From Hygrophila difformis (lineage: Eukaryota > Streptophyta > Magnoliopsida > Lamiales > Acanthaceae), in NCBI GenBank assembly GCA_030278955.1, contig JAOANR010000015.1, positions 35,310,487 to 35,374,486 on the forward strand: a stretch of 64,000 nt of DNA. The letters are read 5' to 3'. This document shows, piece by piece, positions 11,424 to 22,306 of this stretch. A program made the translations under genes and the position numbers. Position 1 is the stretch's first letter. Each line of letters opens with the position of its first letter. Below the pieces are notes generated by a model. The model worked only from the letters and a program-made list of their open reading frames with translations. It was not told the origin of the DNA and made no database searches.

Positions 11424-12210
11424 CTATATATTAATAAAACCATTAGTGAACAACATATCCTACATTTCATATGGTGTCTCCATTTCAAATTTCTAATTTT
11501 TATGGCTTTTTGCATTTTTTATTTATTAATTTTAGAGTTTCTCAATTATTATTTATTTATTCATTCTAGATTTTCAATTTTTGAAATATATGGAATTTTC
11601 AATTTATACGGAATCTCACAATATTGTTCACTTTTAAAAAGATTTGAAAGATTTGACATTTAAAATTTAAAAAGATTTGAAAGATTTTAAATTTTAAATC
11701 TATATATATATTAAAACATTAGTGAACAACTCATCCTACATTTAATGTGGTGTCTCCATTTCAAATTTCTAATTTTTATAAATTTTTGCATTTTTAATAT
11801 ATCAATTTTAGATTTTTACATTTATTTATTTATTAATTATAGATTTTCAGTTTTGAAATATATGGAATCACTACAATATTCACTTTTAAAAAGATTTGAA
11901 AGATTACTACAATATATGGAATTACTACAATATTTACTTTTAAAAAGATTTGAAAGATTTGAAATTCGAAATTTTGTATATCTTATTTTATCTATATTAT
12001 TTTGTATTTTTTAATTTACTAATTTTAGATTTTTGCATTTATTTATTTATTCATTATATATTTTAGTATATCTGTATAAAATCTATTATTTACTTATAAA
12101 TTCCCACTCTATCATCCTATCGTCTCACTATACATTCACTTTTAAAAAGATTTGAAAGATAAAATTTAAAATTTAAAATTTTGCAACCATCCTAATGTGG
12201 TGTCTCCATT
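11423..12210. repeat. Repeated Helitron 5' terminus (three copies)
   Basis: The end sequence with AACATTAGTGAACAAC and GTGGTGTCTCCATTTC occurs at about 11423-11500, 11700-11775 and, truncated, at 12185-12225. The intervening blocks also share TTATTTATTAATTTTAGATTTT and CACTTTTAAAAAGATTTGAAAG units. Confidence 0.7.
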
Positions 12211-12721
12211 TCAAATTTCTAATTTTTATAGATTTTTTATTTTTTAATTTATTAATTTTAGATTTTCGCATTTATTTATTTATTACTCATTATAGATTTT
12301 CAGTTTTTGAAATATATCAAAATTTCCAATTTATATGGAATTCCACAATGTTCACTCTTAAAAGATTTGAAATTTGAATTTTGTATATAAAATTTTATCT
12401 ATATTATTGTGTATTTTTTATTTACTAATTTTAGAATTTTCTCATTTATTTATTTATATCATATTAATTTTATATAAATATAATATAAATCTTATATATG
12501 ATTTTTTATATTAAAAATAATATAAAACAATTATAATTATTAAGAGAACTGTGAAAATTCATATTTTCTGGATAATTAGTTTGGGTAAATTAATTATTTT
12601 CGTAAAGCATGTTATAATAAAAGAATCGGGTGTATAAAGAGTTATTTGGGTGCGAATAGATTTATCAGTAAATAAATAATGAAGTTTTTTTAATTTTTTT
12701 AAATCTATTATTTAAGAAATA

Positions 12722-13009
12722 CTCTATCCGTTTTATAATAAGTGTAACACTAGGAAATGACACGGGATTTAAGGACAATTAATAAAATTGATTTAATTGA
12801 AAAATCACAATAATTAAATAAATAAAATAAGATGAGTCACATTTCATTTTATTCATTTTTATTTGTTTTCTTAATGAATATCAAAAAATTAATAATTTAA
12901 GTATAATTAGTAAAAACTATTAACCTTCATAACATTCCAAATATGGTAACGTGACACTTATTTCCAAACACCCAAAAAAGAAAGTGTAACACTTTAAAAA
13001 TGGAGGAAG
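12722..13009. mobile_element. Stowaway-like MITE nested in the Helitron
   Basis: It is 288 bp with TA on both sides (12720-12721 and 13010-13011). The left end CTCTATCCGTTTTATAATAA and the reverse complement of the right end, CTTCCTCCATTTTTAAAGTG, form the terminal inverted repeat, and both continue with a GTGTAACAC block. No coding capacity. Confidence 0.75.
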
Positions 13010-13199
13010 TAATTCATTAATCTATATTTTAGCAGATTTGTCATTGACGAAAAAATAAATATAAATCTTGCTTTGTTAGAAATTGAATGGCTAATTGATG
13101 CAAATTCCATAAGTTTGAAATTTTTCTCTGGAATGCTGGTACTAAATGAAGTTTTAACATCTAAAACATATAATCTATTAATATTAGAAGAGGCATATT

Positions 13200-14935
13200 A
13201 TAATAAGGAATAAAGGAAGATGAATCATGCTAAGCTATTAGCTTTGTTGATTGATGAGCATAAGAATATTTATAATAAAATCACGTATGTAGTTGATATT
13301 GATGAGGGTTGATTATTTTTTACTTACGTGGTGGAATTGACAAGATTTTTATCGATAATTTATCTAGAAAATATTATATTTAGCCCTTCATGGGAGATGT
13401 GATATTGTGTTGCCTGTAGGCTATAGTATCCAATGGAATAGCACACCTACTCCTTCCAAGAGGTAGGACCGCACATTCTAAATTTGGTAGTCCACTAGAT
13501 TGTGACGAGAATTTTACCTGCAAAAAACTTACCCCAGAAAACAATTTTTTACCCCTGTCAGTGATGTGTTGCAATATCTCGTATTACTGGAAAGAGGGGA
13601 CTCCAAATATTAATATGTAATTAAGATTGATTAATAAAAGATACTACCGACACTCCCTCTAAATAAGAGGGAGAATGCTATCATCAGCAAATCAACACTT
13701 ATGCTGCTTGACGCAACTACAACTGGAAAGCATCAAAGAAGCAAGAGAGAGGTAGTGTTCGGAAAGTGTTCACTTGACCGCCTTGTCCGCGGCTATTACT
13801 GCTTATGCTCAGAAATGTTCTTTACTATGAAAATTATATATGACATAAATTTGCACAATGAATGCTTCATGTATGTAATGGTAATTGGTAAATGTGTTAT
13901 TGATCTTGGAGATGTACAATTAGATTGTGACATTTCCATATGATAATTTTAAAAACTTTACGAGAGATCCTATAGCGACAATTATAGTACTTATATAAAT
14001 ATAAACTCCATCATTTCAAATCTAGACATTTTTACTATCTATTTACACCTATCAAATGAGATTGTTGATACGATCAATGATTATATCCGTTATAACAATA
14101 ATTTTTCAACAAGATGAAAGCATAGACAATGTCGATGAAATTATTTTCACTGGAATATCAAAACACGATCAATTGTTCTGGATTACCGAATTATGAAATA
14201 TAGTTGAATGAGAGTTGCATAGTCACGCTTCTTTAGAATATAGATCCATCAAATGAATTATGCAATGGAAGTAGGTTGATAGTAACCAATATGCAGACCC
14301 ATATAGTTGAGGTTAAACTAATTTTCCAGAAACCATGAAAGTGGAAAATTCTTGATTGGCAGAATGATTATGAACCTATTCGATTTAACCAAATTTGCCA
14401 TTCGATTTCAGATGAGAAAATTTTCACTCACAGTTTGTTTTGCTATGATTATAAACAAAAGTTAATGTCAATCTTTAAAGAATGTTGGACTTTATCTTCC
14501 AAAATTATTTTTTAGCCTTGAACAGTTATGTTGCAATATTTAATGTCACTAGCATGATGTGGCTCAAAGTATTAATATACAATTAAGAATGATTAACTCA
14601 AGATACCACAAGAAATATTGGTTACAATGAAATTTATATATAACAAAAAAAATTTGCAAAATTAATACTTGATGTAGGTGATGGTAAAGCTGGTATTGAT
14701 TTTTGAGATATACAATCATATGTGACATTTCCGGATGATATTCTTAAAAATTTTACGGGTGATCCTATAACGAAATTTTTTTGGAGTACATATACAAATA
14801 TAAACTGCACCACTTCAAATTCAGACATTTTAAAGATAGTGATATACTTGCTCCAATTAATGAGATTTTCAACAATGAAATTTTCAGCAAATTGTGAGAG
14901 AATTTTTCATATTATGCTTAATACTTATATTTAAA
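13200..14935 (+). pseudogene. Helitron helicase (Pif1-like) remnants
   Basis: Several motifs of the Helitron RepHel helicase survive, in changing frames and with stops. At 13321 the P-loop region reads YLRGGIDKIF, a decayed form of the GGTGKTF motif. At about 13430-13500 LLPRGRTAHSKFGSPLDC matches the conserved GRTAHS block. Near 14650-14790 there is FAKLILDVGDGKAGIDF followed by FPDDIL and DPI. A second diverged copy of this last block lies near 13875-13990, so part of the gene has been duplicated. The replication-initiator (HUH) half is not recognisable. No function can remain. Confidence 0.75.
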
Positions 14936-15243
14936 TTTTGTTTTATCATAATTTAAATTTCAAATTAAATTAAACTATTACTTTAATAATTATTTTTATG
15001 GATCTGTTAGTTTTGTACAGGACAAGGCACATAAACTGAAGAATATGATATAATATGGTTTCTTTGTTAGTTTTAAAAATAATTAAATTATATTGCCATA
15101 TCCATCCTCTTTGAATATATATAAAATCATTACACATTTTTTATTATTCAAAATACAATTTGTTATTACTTTATATAATATAAATATAAACATTATATAA
15201 AATATATAATTATGCCCGTCGAGTCTCGACGGGTTACTTGCTA

Positions 15244-15244
<1 letters not shown>

Positions 15245-15282
<38 letters not shown>

Positions 15283-16225
15283 CTTATTTTGAATAACTGT
15301 GAAGGAAGGAAGACGTATAATATTCACATATATTAACAGAATTAAAGTATTAAAAATCTGGCATTCCATAACTGTGATGAGTATTTATATTATTAGGCAG
15401 GGACCATTACCAATATGAAGGAATAAATTAATTTTAAAATGCTAAGATCGGTGTTAATAAGGCTCAGAATTGACCACGCCACACACTTAGCACTCATAAT
15501 CTTATTAATGACTTTGTGTTGGCAATAAAAATAAAATACTAAAATATAGCTGTACGTATATAATAATAGAATGAAAGTTGATTGGCTAAAGATGATCTTG
15601 TGGCAACGGACAACCTAAGCTTCATCTGTGCTGTCATCTATCATTTCATGGGGCCTCTCTCTGCCTGTCCACTCTTAGTTTTATTTATGGCATGCGTTTA
15701 AAATTTGCTTACATTATCAGCTGTCTCCAGGCCTATAGTATATCATATCTTTGTTTTTTTTTTTGGATAACAATTAGACTACTCAATAGCATTGTTTGTC
15801 AATTGTTATCATCTATAGTTAATTGAAAAATCATCCACGAGAAGCTTGTTTAGTAACTCACGTTTTTCATGCTGGACTGTGACAGTCAAATGATAATAAT
15901 GACCCCTTAATGAATTTAAGTGGAACCTTTTCTTTATGTTCCATTATTGTCCCCTTGGTTGATTTGGATATCTTCTTCTGTCTTTTTGTGCCGAGAAACA
16001 GATCAATATATGGTCCCAACCAGGCAGGCCCCAGGGCTCTTCTTACAGATTATCCACCAAATTAGAACTGTACTGGCAATTTTTGCCCAACATAATTAAT
16101 AATGTAACAGTGGACTGGAAATTGCTGCTGAAGAGAATTTGTTCACCGGTATGCAGTTCGTTTATTCTTGAGCATTTGACACAACAAAATTTGCAAAAGG
16201 GTGTGGTTTAAGTTACTATTCTCTC
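15245..16225. other. Intergenic region with the rest of the TAA microsatellite
   Basis: TAA repeats continue to about 15285. The remainder is AT-rich and ends at the 3' UTR of the PyrR gene. No ORF or inverted repeat worth naming was found. Confidence 0.5.
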
Positions 16226-19200
16226 TCAGGGCAGTTTCTGAGACTTGTTTCCATCTTGTGGAAGCATCTTACTGCTGATGGCATTTGATGATTCAGATGG
16301 CTCTGCTGCAGCCAGAAACTCGGACCTGAGCTGCATTAGCAGTCTTCCGAGGTAGTTCATCCCTTCCCCGTCTCGCCCTCCACCCCAGAACAAATCGTGC
16401 GGTGATGCCTCGACCAGAACGGATCCAACAGTAGACACCAGCATGGACTTTAAACTAGGATGTGTGGAGAATTTAGACTTCAAGGCTCTGTACATGACAT
16501 CAGTCTTCACAGATTCCCAATCAGATCGTACCTACCATTCCACACGGCATCTATTAAAATTATTGAGCTGTTCTGTTTAAGTGTACATGGTAAACAAACT
16601 ATTTAGTTCGATGTATCAACAGTGAGATATGATGGATAACTGAGTGGCTACAAATGCACACTTGTGCTCCAGTTAATAAAGATAGCGACCAATGGAAACA
16701 AGATTTTCATTTAGTTGGTTGTTGCATTTACCAGTTAATAAAGAATTGCCGGACATCTAATCCTGATTTTTTCAAGGGATCTTATCTCTAACGGATGCAG
16801 GAACAAATCTATCCAAGGGTCTATGAAGCTTAATACAATCACAAGGTCATTCAATTACTCTTGGTTCATTATTAGCCTTTGATAGTCTTTGTAATGGACT
16901 ATTATCATAACTGCGTTGAAATAATTAATTCAAAACAATACCAAGTCTGGGCGCTGCCTCTGTGTTCTCCTTCCTATGCGTGCTGCTTCCTCGGGGCTTT
17001 TTGCTTTTTTAATTTCTTCCAAACTGTTTTTTGCAACAGGGTCTTTTAACCCAGCAAACTTATGAGCCTACAACAAATCAAATTTAGGAACATTGGTATA
17101 TAAAATGTATTGTACAAAAATTGCTGCAGGAGGCTGAGAAAGGACCTGGTAATAGTGCTCAACGCTGGGCCAGGTAAAATCATCTCCATTTTCGTCAGGC
17201 ATTTGAATCGCATGCAAAGAGAAGTTTGAGAAGGCACCATAAGGATCCCATGTTTTATAGAAGAATATAATACTTGCTTCATATGGAGAAATAGTAGGGT
17301 CAATTGCAGAAGTTTCATCTATTGATGGAATCACTGGGATCAAATCAGGAATTGGCTGAAGAAATCCACTTACAAGCATGTCCGAACCAATCTGAAAATG
17401 TGCTCAACGTATCAAATCACAATTGCAGTTTCAACATAAGGTGAAATTTGATCCTCTTAATATACCACAACAGAAATTTAACAATGCATGAAGAAAGCAA
17501 AACAGCCTCTCAGTTTGCAAGCAGTATGCAGCAAAGTCATCATAGTATTTTTAAGCTCTGCCGCGGAGGGTGGATTCCAAGTACTTGGGAACTGGAGCAC
17601 AAGTGTGCATCTCTAGCCACCCAATTATCCATCATATCTCACTGTTGATACATCCAACTAAATAATTTGTTTACCATGTACACTTAAACAGCTCTATAAT
17701 TTTAATTGATGCCGTGTGGAATGGTAGGTACGATCTGATGACAATTTAAACAGCTCTATAATTTTAATTCCATGCAATGTTCCGAATTAACTCGCACGCA
17801 CACACACAAACTAGGATTCCATATGACCCGTACTTATCCCTATTATATTTATGGCAATTACTTAAAATATTATTCAAATTAGAGGGAAAAATTTGAAATT
17901 CATTGCCAAAGATATCCATCTAAACAAATACAATGGGTTAATGCTAATGGATTGCATCCCCTCAGTATGTCGACCCACATGCATCTTGAAAGAATATAAC
18001 TAGCACTCTTGTTATCTACGATATATCTAACCTGCTCATACTGTACATCAATCAGTTCCAATGCTTGTGACATCTCCACCATCCCCAGTTCCCCAACAGG
18101 TGACGGTGCATTCTTTCCACCAATAATTTTAGGGGCAACAAATGCATGTACCTGTTCAAAATTAAACATGCATCAACTATCCAAAGCTGATATATACCTG
18201 CACTATATGCATGTACAATAAACCAATCAACTGAAGGAGCAAAACATATCAGGATTTAAACAAGACTGGACCAAGTGAGTGGAACTGTGGAAGTACTCAA
18301 GTCTCAAGTAAAGGAATAGGTAGGAAAGAACCGAATTTATATTTTTGTTGCAATTTGTAATACTAAAACAAATATATTGCAGTCTTGTGAGAATGTGAGA
18401 TACTTAATGAACATTTTCACGGATTGATATCTCCTATATTGGGTCAAAGGTAATTGAGATGATGTCAGATTTACCCAGACATACCTTGTGTATGATACCA
18501 GAAGAAATAGCAGAGGCAGCTAAAGTGCCTCCACATTCCCAAAAAACCGAAAGACAACCTCGGTCATACAAATATTCCATTAATATTTTGGGGGTTAAAA
18601 TTTCAAATTCAACCACTTCAACACCCTTTGATGCAAGTAATTTCTGGAAACTCCTTTTTGCGCCTCTTTGCGTTGCAACTAATGTAGGAACCTCAGAAAC
18701 ATCCCACAAGTTAGCCACATCAGGAAGGTCAAGAGATTGTGACATCACAATCCTTTGAGGCAAATGGCCACCTCCATGCCTTGCTGTTAGACGTGGATCT
18801 ACATTCCATAGTAGAATTGTAGGGATTTAATTAATCCATGAATTTCAAGACATAAAAGAATAACAAGTATTAGAGGTTCTTACTATCTCGGCGCACAGTA
18901 TTTCCTCCAACAATAACAGCATCGCTTCTACCGCGCAACTCAAAAACCCGTGTTCGTGACAGTTTGTTACTTATCCATGATGCATGCCCACTACTTGCAG
19001 CAATTTTTCCTGCATTTATCACATACCAATCAGGAATAGATGCCATTGGTCCAAAGAAAAAGCAAATACAGTAATTATTAAAAAAAAAAATACAAATACC
19101 CTGTATTAACAAACAGAAATTGTTCTACTCATGAAAAATGTTTTTTGGTCGAAGGTCTAAACAAAAATAAATAAATAAACAAAAACTTACAATAGTCAAT

Positions 19201-21454
19201 AGAAACAAATAGATAAAGATATGAAGAACTACCCTGTACTGACCGTCAAGAGTAATTGCATATTTGAGAACAGAAAATGGAACTTGACAAGCAGTCCTAT
19301 ACAGTAAAGGAGCATTCACTAAAAGACAGGACTTCAAAGCTTCCTACAGGTAAAACCAAAGGTAAAATTTGTTACAGCTTATGAAATGAGAATTTAATAG
19401 CTCCAGCGAAAAACAGCTGGTAAACTGGAAAATAATGCTTGGGGATTAGATAACATAATTAATTTAAGTTATGACAGTATGTTAATGAGTATAAGATCAA
19501 GACAATGGAAGGATTGCGCACATGTTCCCAACCTACATTCTACATGCACAGCATAAATGGAAACAAAATGGCAAACAAATGGCATGCACCACATCAATCT
19601 CAAAGAAAAGATATTTTGAATTCCACAAATGCCACCCTAAGACCCTCAGGCTGAAAGAGCTACATAATTTGTCACTCTATACAAGTAGGAAGTTGCATAG
19701 AGTGAAGCATAGAAGACATGTATCAGTTGTGTCTTGTGAACACAATACATGAATATGAAGCTAGCATCCATTCATGTTAGAACATATCAATCCTCATTCC
19801 TCACAACATCTTATATACAGAAGAGACACAATTGATCCAATATGAACTATCACTATCAGTGACCAAAATTACAACAGCCTCATTTAACAAAGGGAGCAAA
19901 AAAAAAAAAACACCTGAGCATAGAGAAGAATCAAGGACAAGGCATGTGAATTATGTCTTTAGATCATTGTATGGGCAGCAGTGGCACAAATGTACAATGA
20001 TTTTAATTCGAAAAGAAATACAAATAAAAGAAGAACAAAATCAATAGGGCTAAAGAAAATTAATTGCAGTGAAAACTTAGATATGATAGAAGTTCCAAGT
20101 TTTTAATATATCACCTCAATACTTTTGCATCGGACATCCTCACCAAGAACATCAACCACTAGTCCTTCACTTCTCAATGCACGAATGGCCTTGCCTCGAA
20201 GATGTTGTAAAGGATGCCTTAATCCAATGACGACTCTACTAATTCCCGCCTAATAAACATACATAAGCAATCAAATTTTTAGTTTATTATCTAAGAATAG
20301 CAAGTGAATAAATAAATTATGCAAAAAGAATAAGCAGATTGCATGTATGGTGTTCTTCATGGATGCAGCTGTAGGATTGCTTAGGTATCCTGCACCTTCT
20401 AAGAGCATCTCCAATAGCCAACACTATACTCAAAACAATTTTACAGTAAATGTCACATCAAAGAGTAATTCACTCAAACCATTTACACTAAACTCAAACC
20501 CAAAAGAATATTCTTTATATATTCTTTCCCATACAAACTTATTTATCATTTCAATCATACTCATCATTTCTTATAAATTATACATTAACACGCACAAATT
20601 CAATACTCGTTAATTATGCCAATGTAATTTAGTTATCTTTATGTTTAAAATTTATTTAATAAAATAAAATTCTTAAAAACAAAAAAAAACTTAAAATCTT
20701 TAATCTAATTAGATATAAAGTAAATTTAATAAAAAAAAATTGTTAAATTATACAATTATTAACCATAATACAAAATTAGAAAAAAAAAATTATCATCTAT
20801 TTTTAAATTAATATGTTATTCAATTTGCAACAATTGGAGGATGAAATTGTAATTAATTTAATTGCACAAAGTGATATGGGTTTATGAATAGTATTTACTA
20901 TTCGTATAAAACTCAAAAAATTAAAATAGGTTTGGTTTGAGGGTATTCATATTGTTGGAGGAGAAGATTGCCACCCATTTTAGGTTTTAGTGCAGCATTT
21001 GGAGATGGCCTAAGACATCGCATTGGATTCTTCAAACTATAAGTGAAAACAAAATGTAAGTACTGAAAAAGAAAATAACCTGAACGAGAGCAGAGACCGC
21101 ACTTTCGTCTCCTACGCAATGATTTGGCTCCAAGTTGAGATAAGCCGTGCCGCCACGGCAACGTTCACCACCAGACTCCACCGCCTGCAGCTCGGCTGGC
21201 GTGGTGCCCTGCCCATACAGATATCCCTCTCCAACAACCCTCCCTTCCCCATCCCCAGCAGTGTCGGTTATCACACAACCGTAATTCGGATGCGGCGCCG
21301 TGAAGCCTGCTGATTTGTCCGCCAATTCCGTTGCGCGTTTGATGTAGGCGGCGTCGAAGGTGAGTGATGTTGGTGATGAAAAGGGAACAGATCCTGAATT
21401 TGCTCGGCAGATGAAAGAAGAGGATCCGAAAACAGGAGCCAATGCGAACGTCAT
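16226..21454 (-). CDS. PYRR: Riboflavin biosynthesis reductase PyrR (deaminase-like/reductase/COG3236 fusion), plastid-type
   Basis: Coding exons (minus strand) are 21454-21080, 20249-20115, 19343-19244, 19009-18884, 18798-18485, 18151-18032, 17391-17146, 17067-16942 and 16531-16226: 1848 nt, 615 aa. It reduces the ribosyl side chain of the pyrimidine intermediate in riboflavin synthesis. Residues 1-30 look like a plastid transit peptide. Residues 31-130 are a deaminase fold that has lost its zinc ligands: PAE at 86-88 replaces HAE, and LEPNHC replaces the PCC box. The reductase follows (YAITLDGKIAASSGHASWIS, VIVGGNTVRRD, NPRLTARHG, FVAPKIIGGKNAPSP). From about residue 420 a COG3236/YbiA N-glycosidase-like domain follows (FYKTWDPYGAFSNFS, WPSVEHYYQ, GGGRDGEGMNYLGRLLMQLR). 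This architecture is that of Arabidopsis At3g47390 (PHS1). Intron 1 contains a Harbinger-like MITE. Confidence 0.94.
20403..21010. mobile_element. Tourist/Harbinger-like MITE in intron 1 of PyrR
   Basis: TAA flanks both sides (20400-20402 and 21011-21013), the target duplication expected for PIF/Harbinger elements. The left end GAGCATCTCCAATAGC matches the reverse complement of the right end, GGCCATCTCCAAATGC. The 608-bp interior is AT-rich and non-coding. Confidence 0.7.
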
Positions 21455-21893
21455 TATCTAGTGGCACGGCCAAAAGGCAGCGCCTCAGCTTCCAAGTGGC
21501 TAAATAGTCAACGTAGAGTCGCCGGAGTCGGAGAATTCAGCTGGACTGCAGTAATACTACCACAAGGCAAGAGGGGTTGAAATTTGGGATTAGGGATGCA
21601 ACTTTACCCGCCCCTCCGGGTCAGCTAACCCGTCCTGTCGGGTCAGGTCGAGTATTGGGTACGGGTAGGATATGCATTATGGCGGGTATTACCGGAAACA
21701 AAAACGTCCGTACCCGTTTACATCTCCTACTGATAACCATAAAAAGTGGAAACTGAAGAGGCACGTATTAACGTTAGGCCCAACTAAGAAGCCCAGATCG
21801 GTCTATTAAGATAGGCCCAACTAAGAAGCCCAGCGAGGTCCATTAAGACCCATCATTCAATCATTTGTTTAGATAGATAGATGCTTTGTTATA
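21455..21893 (-). promoter_or_regulatory. Upstream region of PyrR with GGCCCA (site II-like) repeats
   Basis: At about 21775-21850 a unit of about 36 bp, containing TAGGCCCAACTAAGAAGCCC, occurs twice in tandem. GGCCCA/TGGGCC and AGCCCA resemble plant site II elements found upstream of housekeeping genes; a role here is inference. At 21600-21715 there is a CCCG/GGGT-rich stretch (GGGTACGGGTAGG and CCCGTTTA) of the sort seen in decayed plant repeats. Confidence 0.4.
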
Positions 21894-22100
21894 CTCCCTC
21901 CTTTTATTTTTTTTTTATTAATTGTAGCACTTTAACTTTTATTTTTATTTTAGTTATAAAAAACAAAATATAGCCAAGTAAGACCTTATTGGATTCGTCT
22001 CATCTTATAGTTTTTAAATATCAAATTTTTATAATTTTTACTTATACCAAATTTGAGTTATTAATCGTTGAAATGTACATTGGCATACGTGCAATGCAAA
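21894..22100 (+). mobile_element. Stowaway-like MITE copy upstream of PyrR
   Basis: It begins after TA with CTCCCTCC and carries the family blocks ATATAGCCAAGTAAGACC, GGATTCGTCTCATC and AAATTTGAGTTATTAA. The right end merges with TA-repeat DNA and is not resolved. Confidence 0.55.
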
Positions 22101-22104
22101 TATC

Positions 22105-22306
22105 TATATCTATATATATATAAACAATATAGTCTAAAATTCCCCCCACTTTTCCACCCCCTTTTTTTCAACATTTCCTCCAACTTTTCTTCTCCAATTT
22201 CAACAATCATATATATATTCACTAAATCTATAATATATATATATATATATAAATCTAATTCAACTACCTCATACTCCCTAAACAATAATATATATATATA
22301 TATATA
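22105..22306. repeat. TA-rich microsatellite region
   Basis: Several runs of TATATA (for example 22229-22250 and 22288-22306). The last run is directly adjacent to the CTAG end of the Helitron on the minus strand. Confidence 0.7.

Larger units (their letters stand above)
11423..15244 (+). mobile_element. Degenerate autonomous-type Helitron
   Basis: It starts with TC (TCTATATATTAATAAAACC) after an A and ends CTAG before a T. The 3' end has the diagnostic hairpin, CCCGTCGA-GTC-TCGACGGG at 15214-15232, followed by TTACTTG and CTAG. Insertion was between A and T inside a TAA microsatellite, so both borders are sharp. The 5' terminal region is repeated internally near 11700 and 12190 (GTGGTGTCTCCATTTCAAATTT). 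Remains of the Helitron Pif1-type helicase lie at about 13200-14930. A Stowaway MITE (12722-13009) is nested inside. The element is far too damaged to move by itself. Confidence 0.85.
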
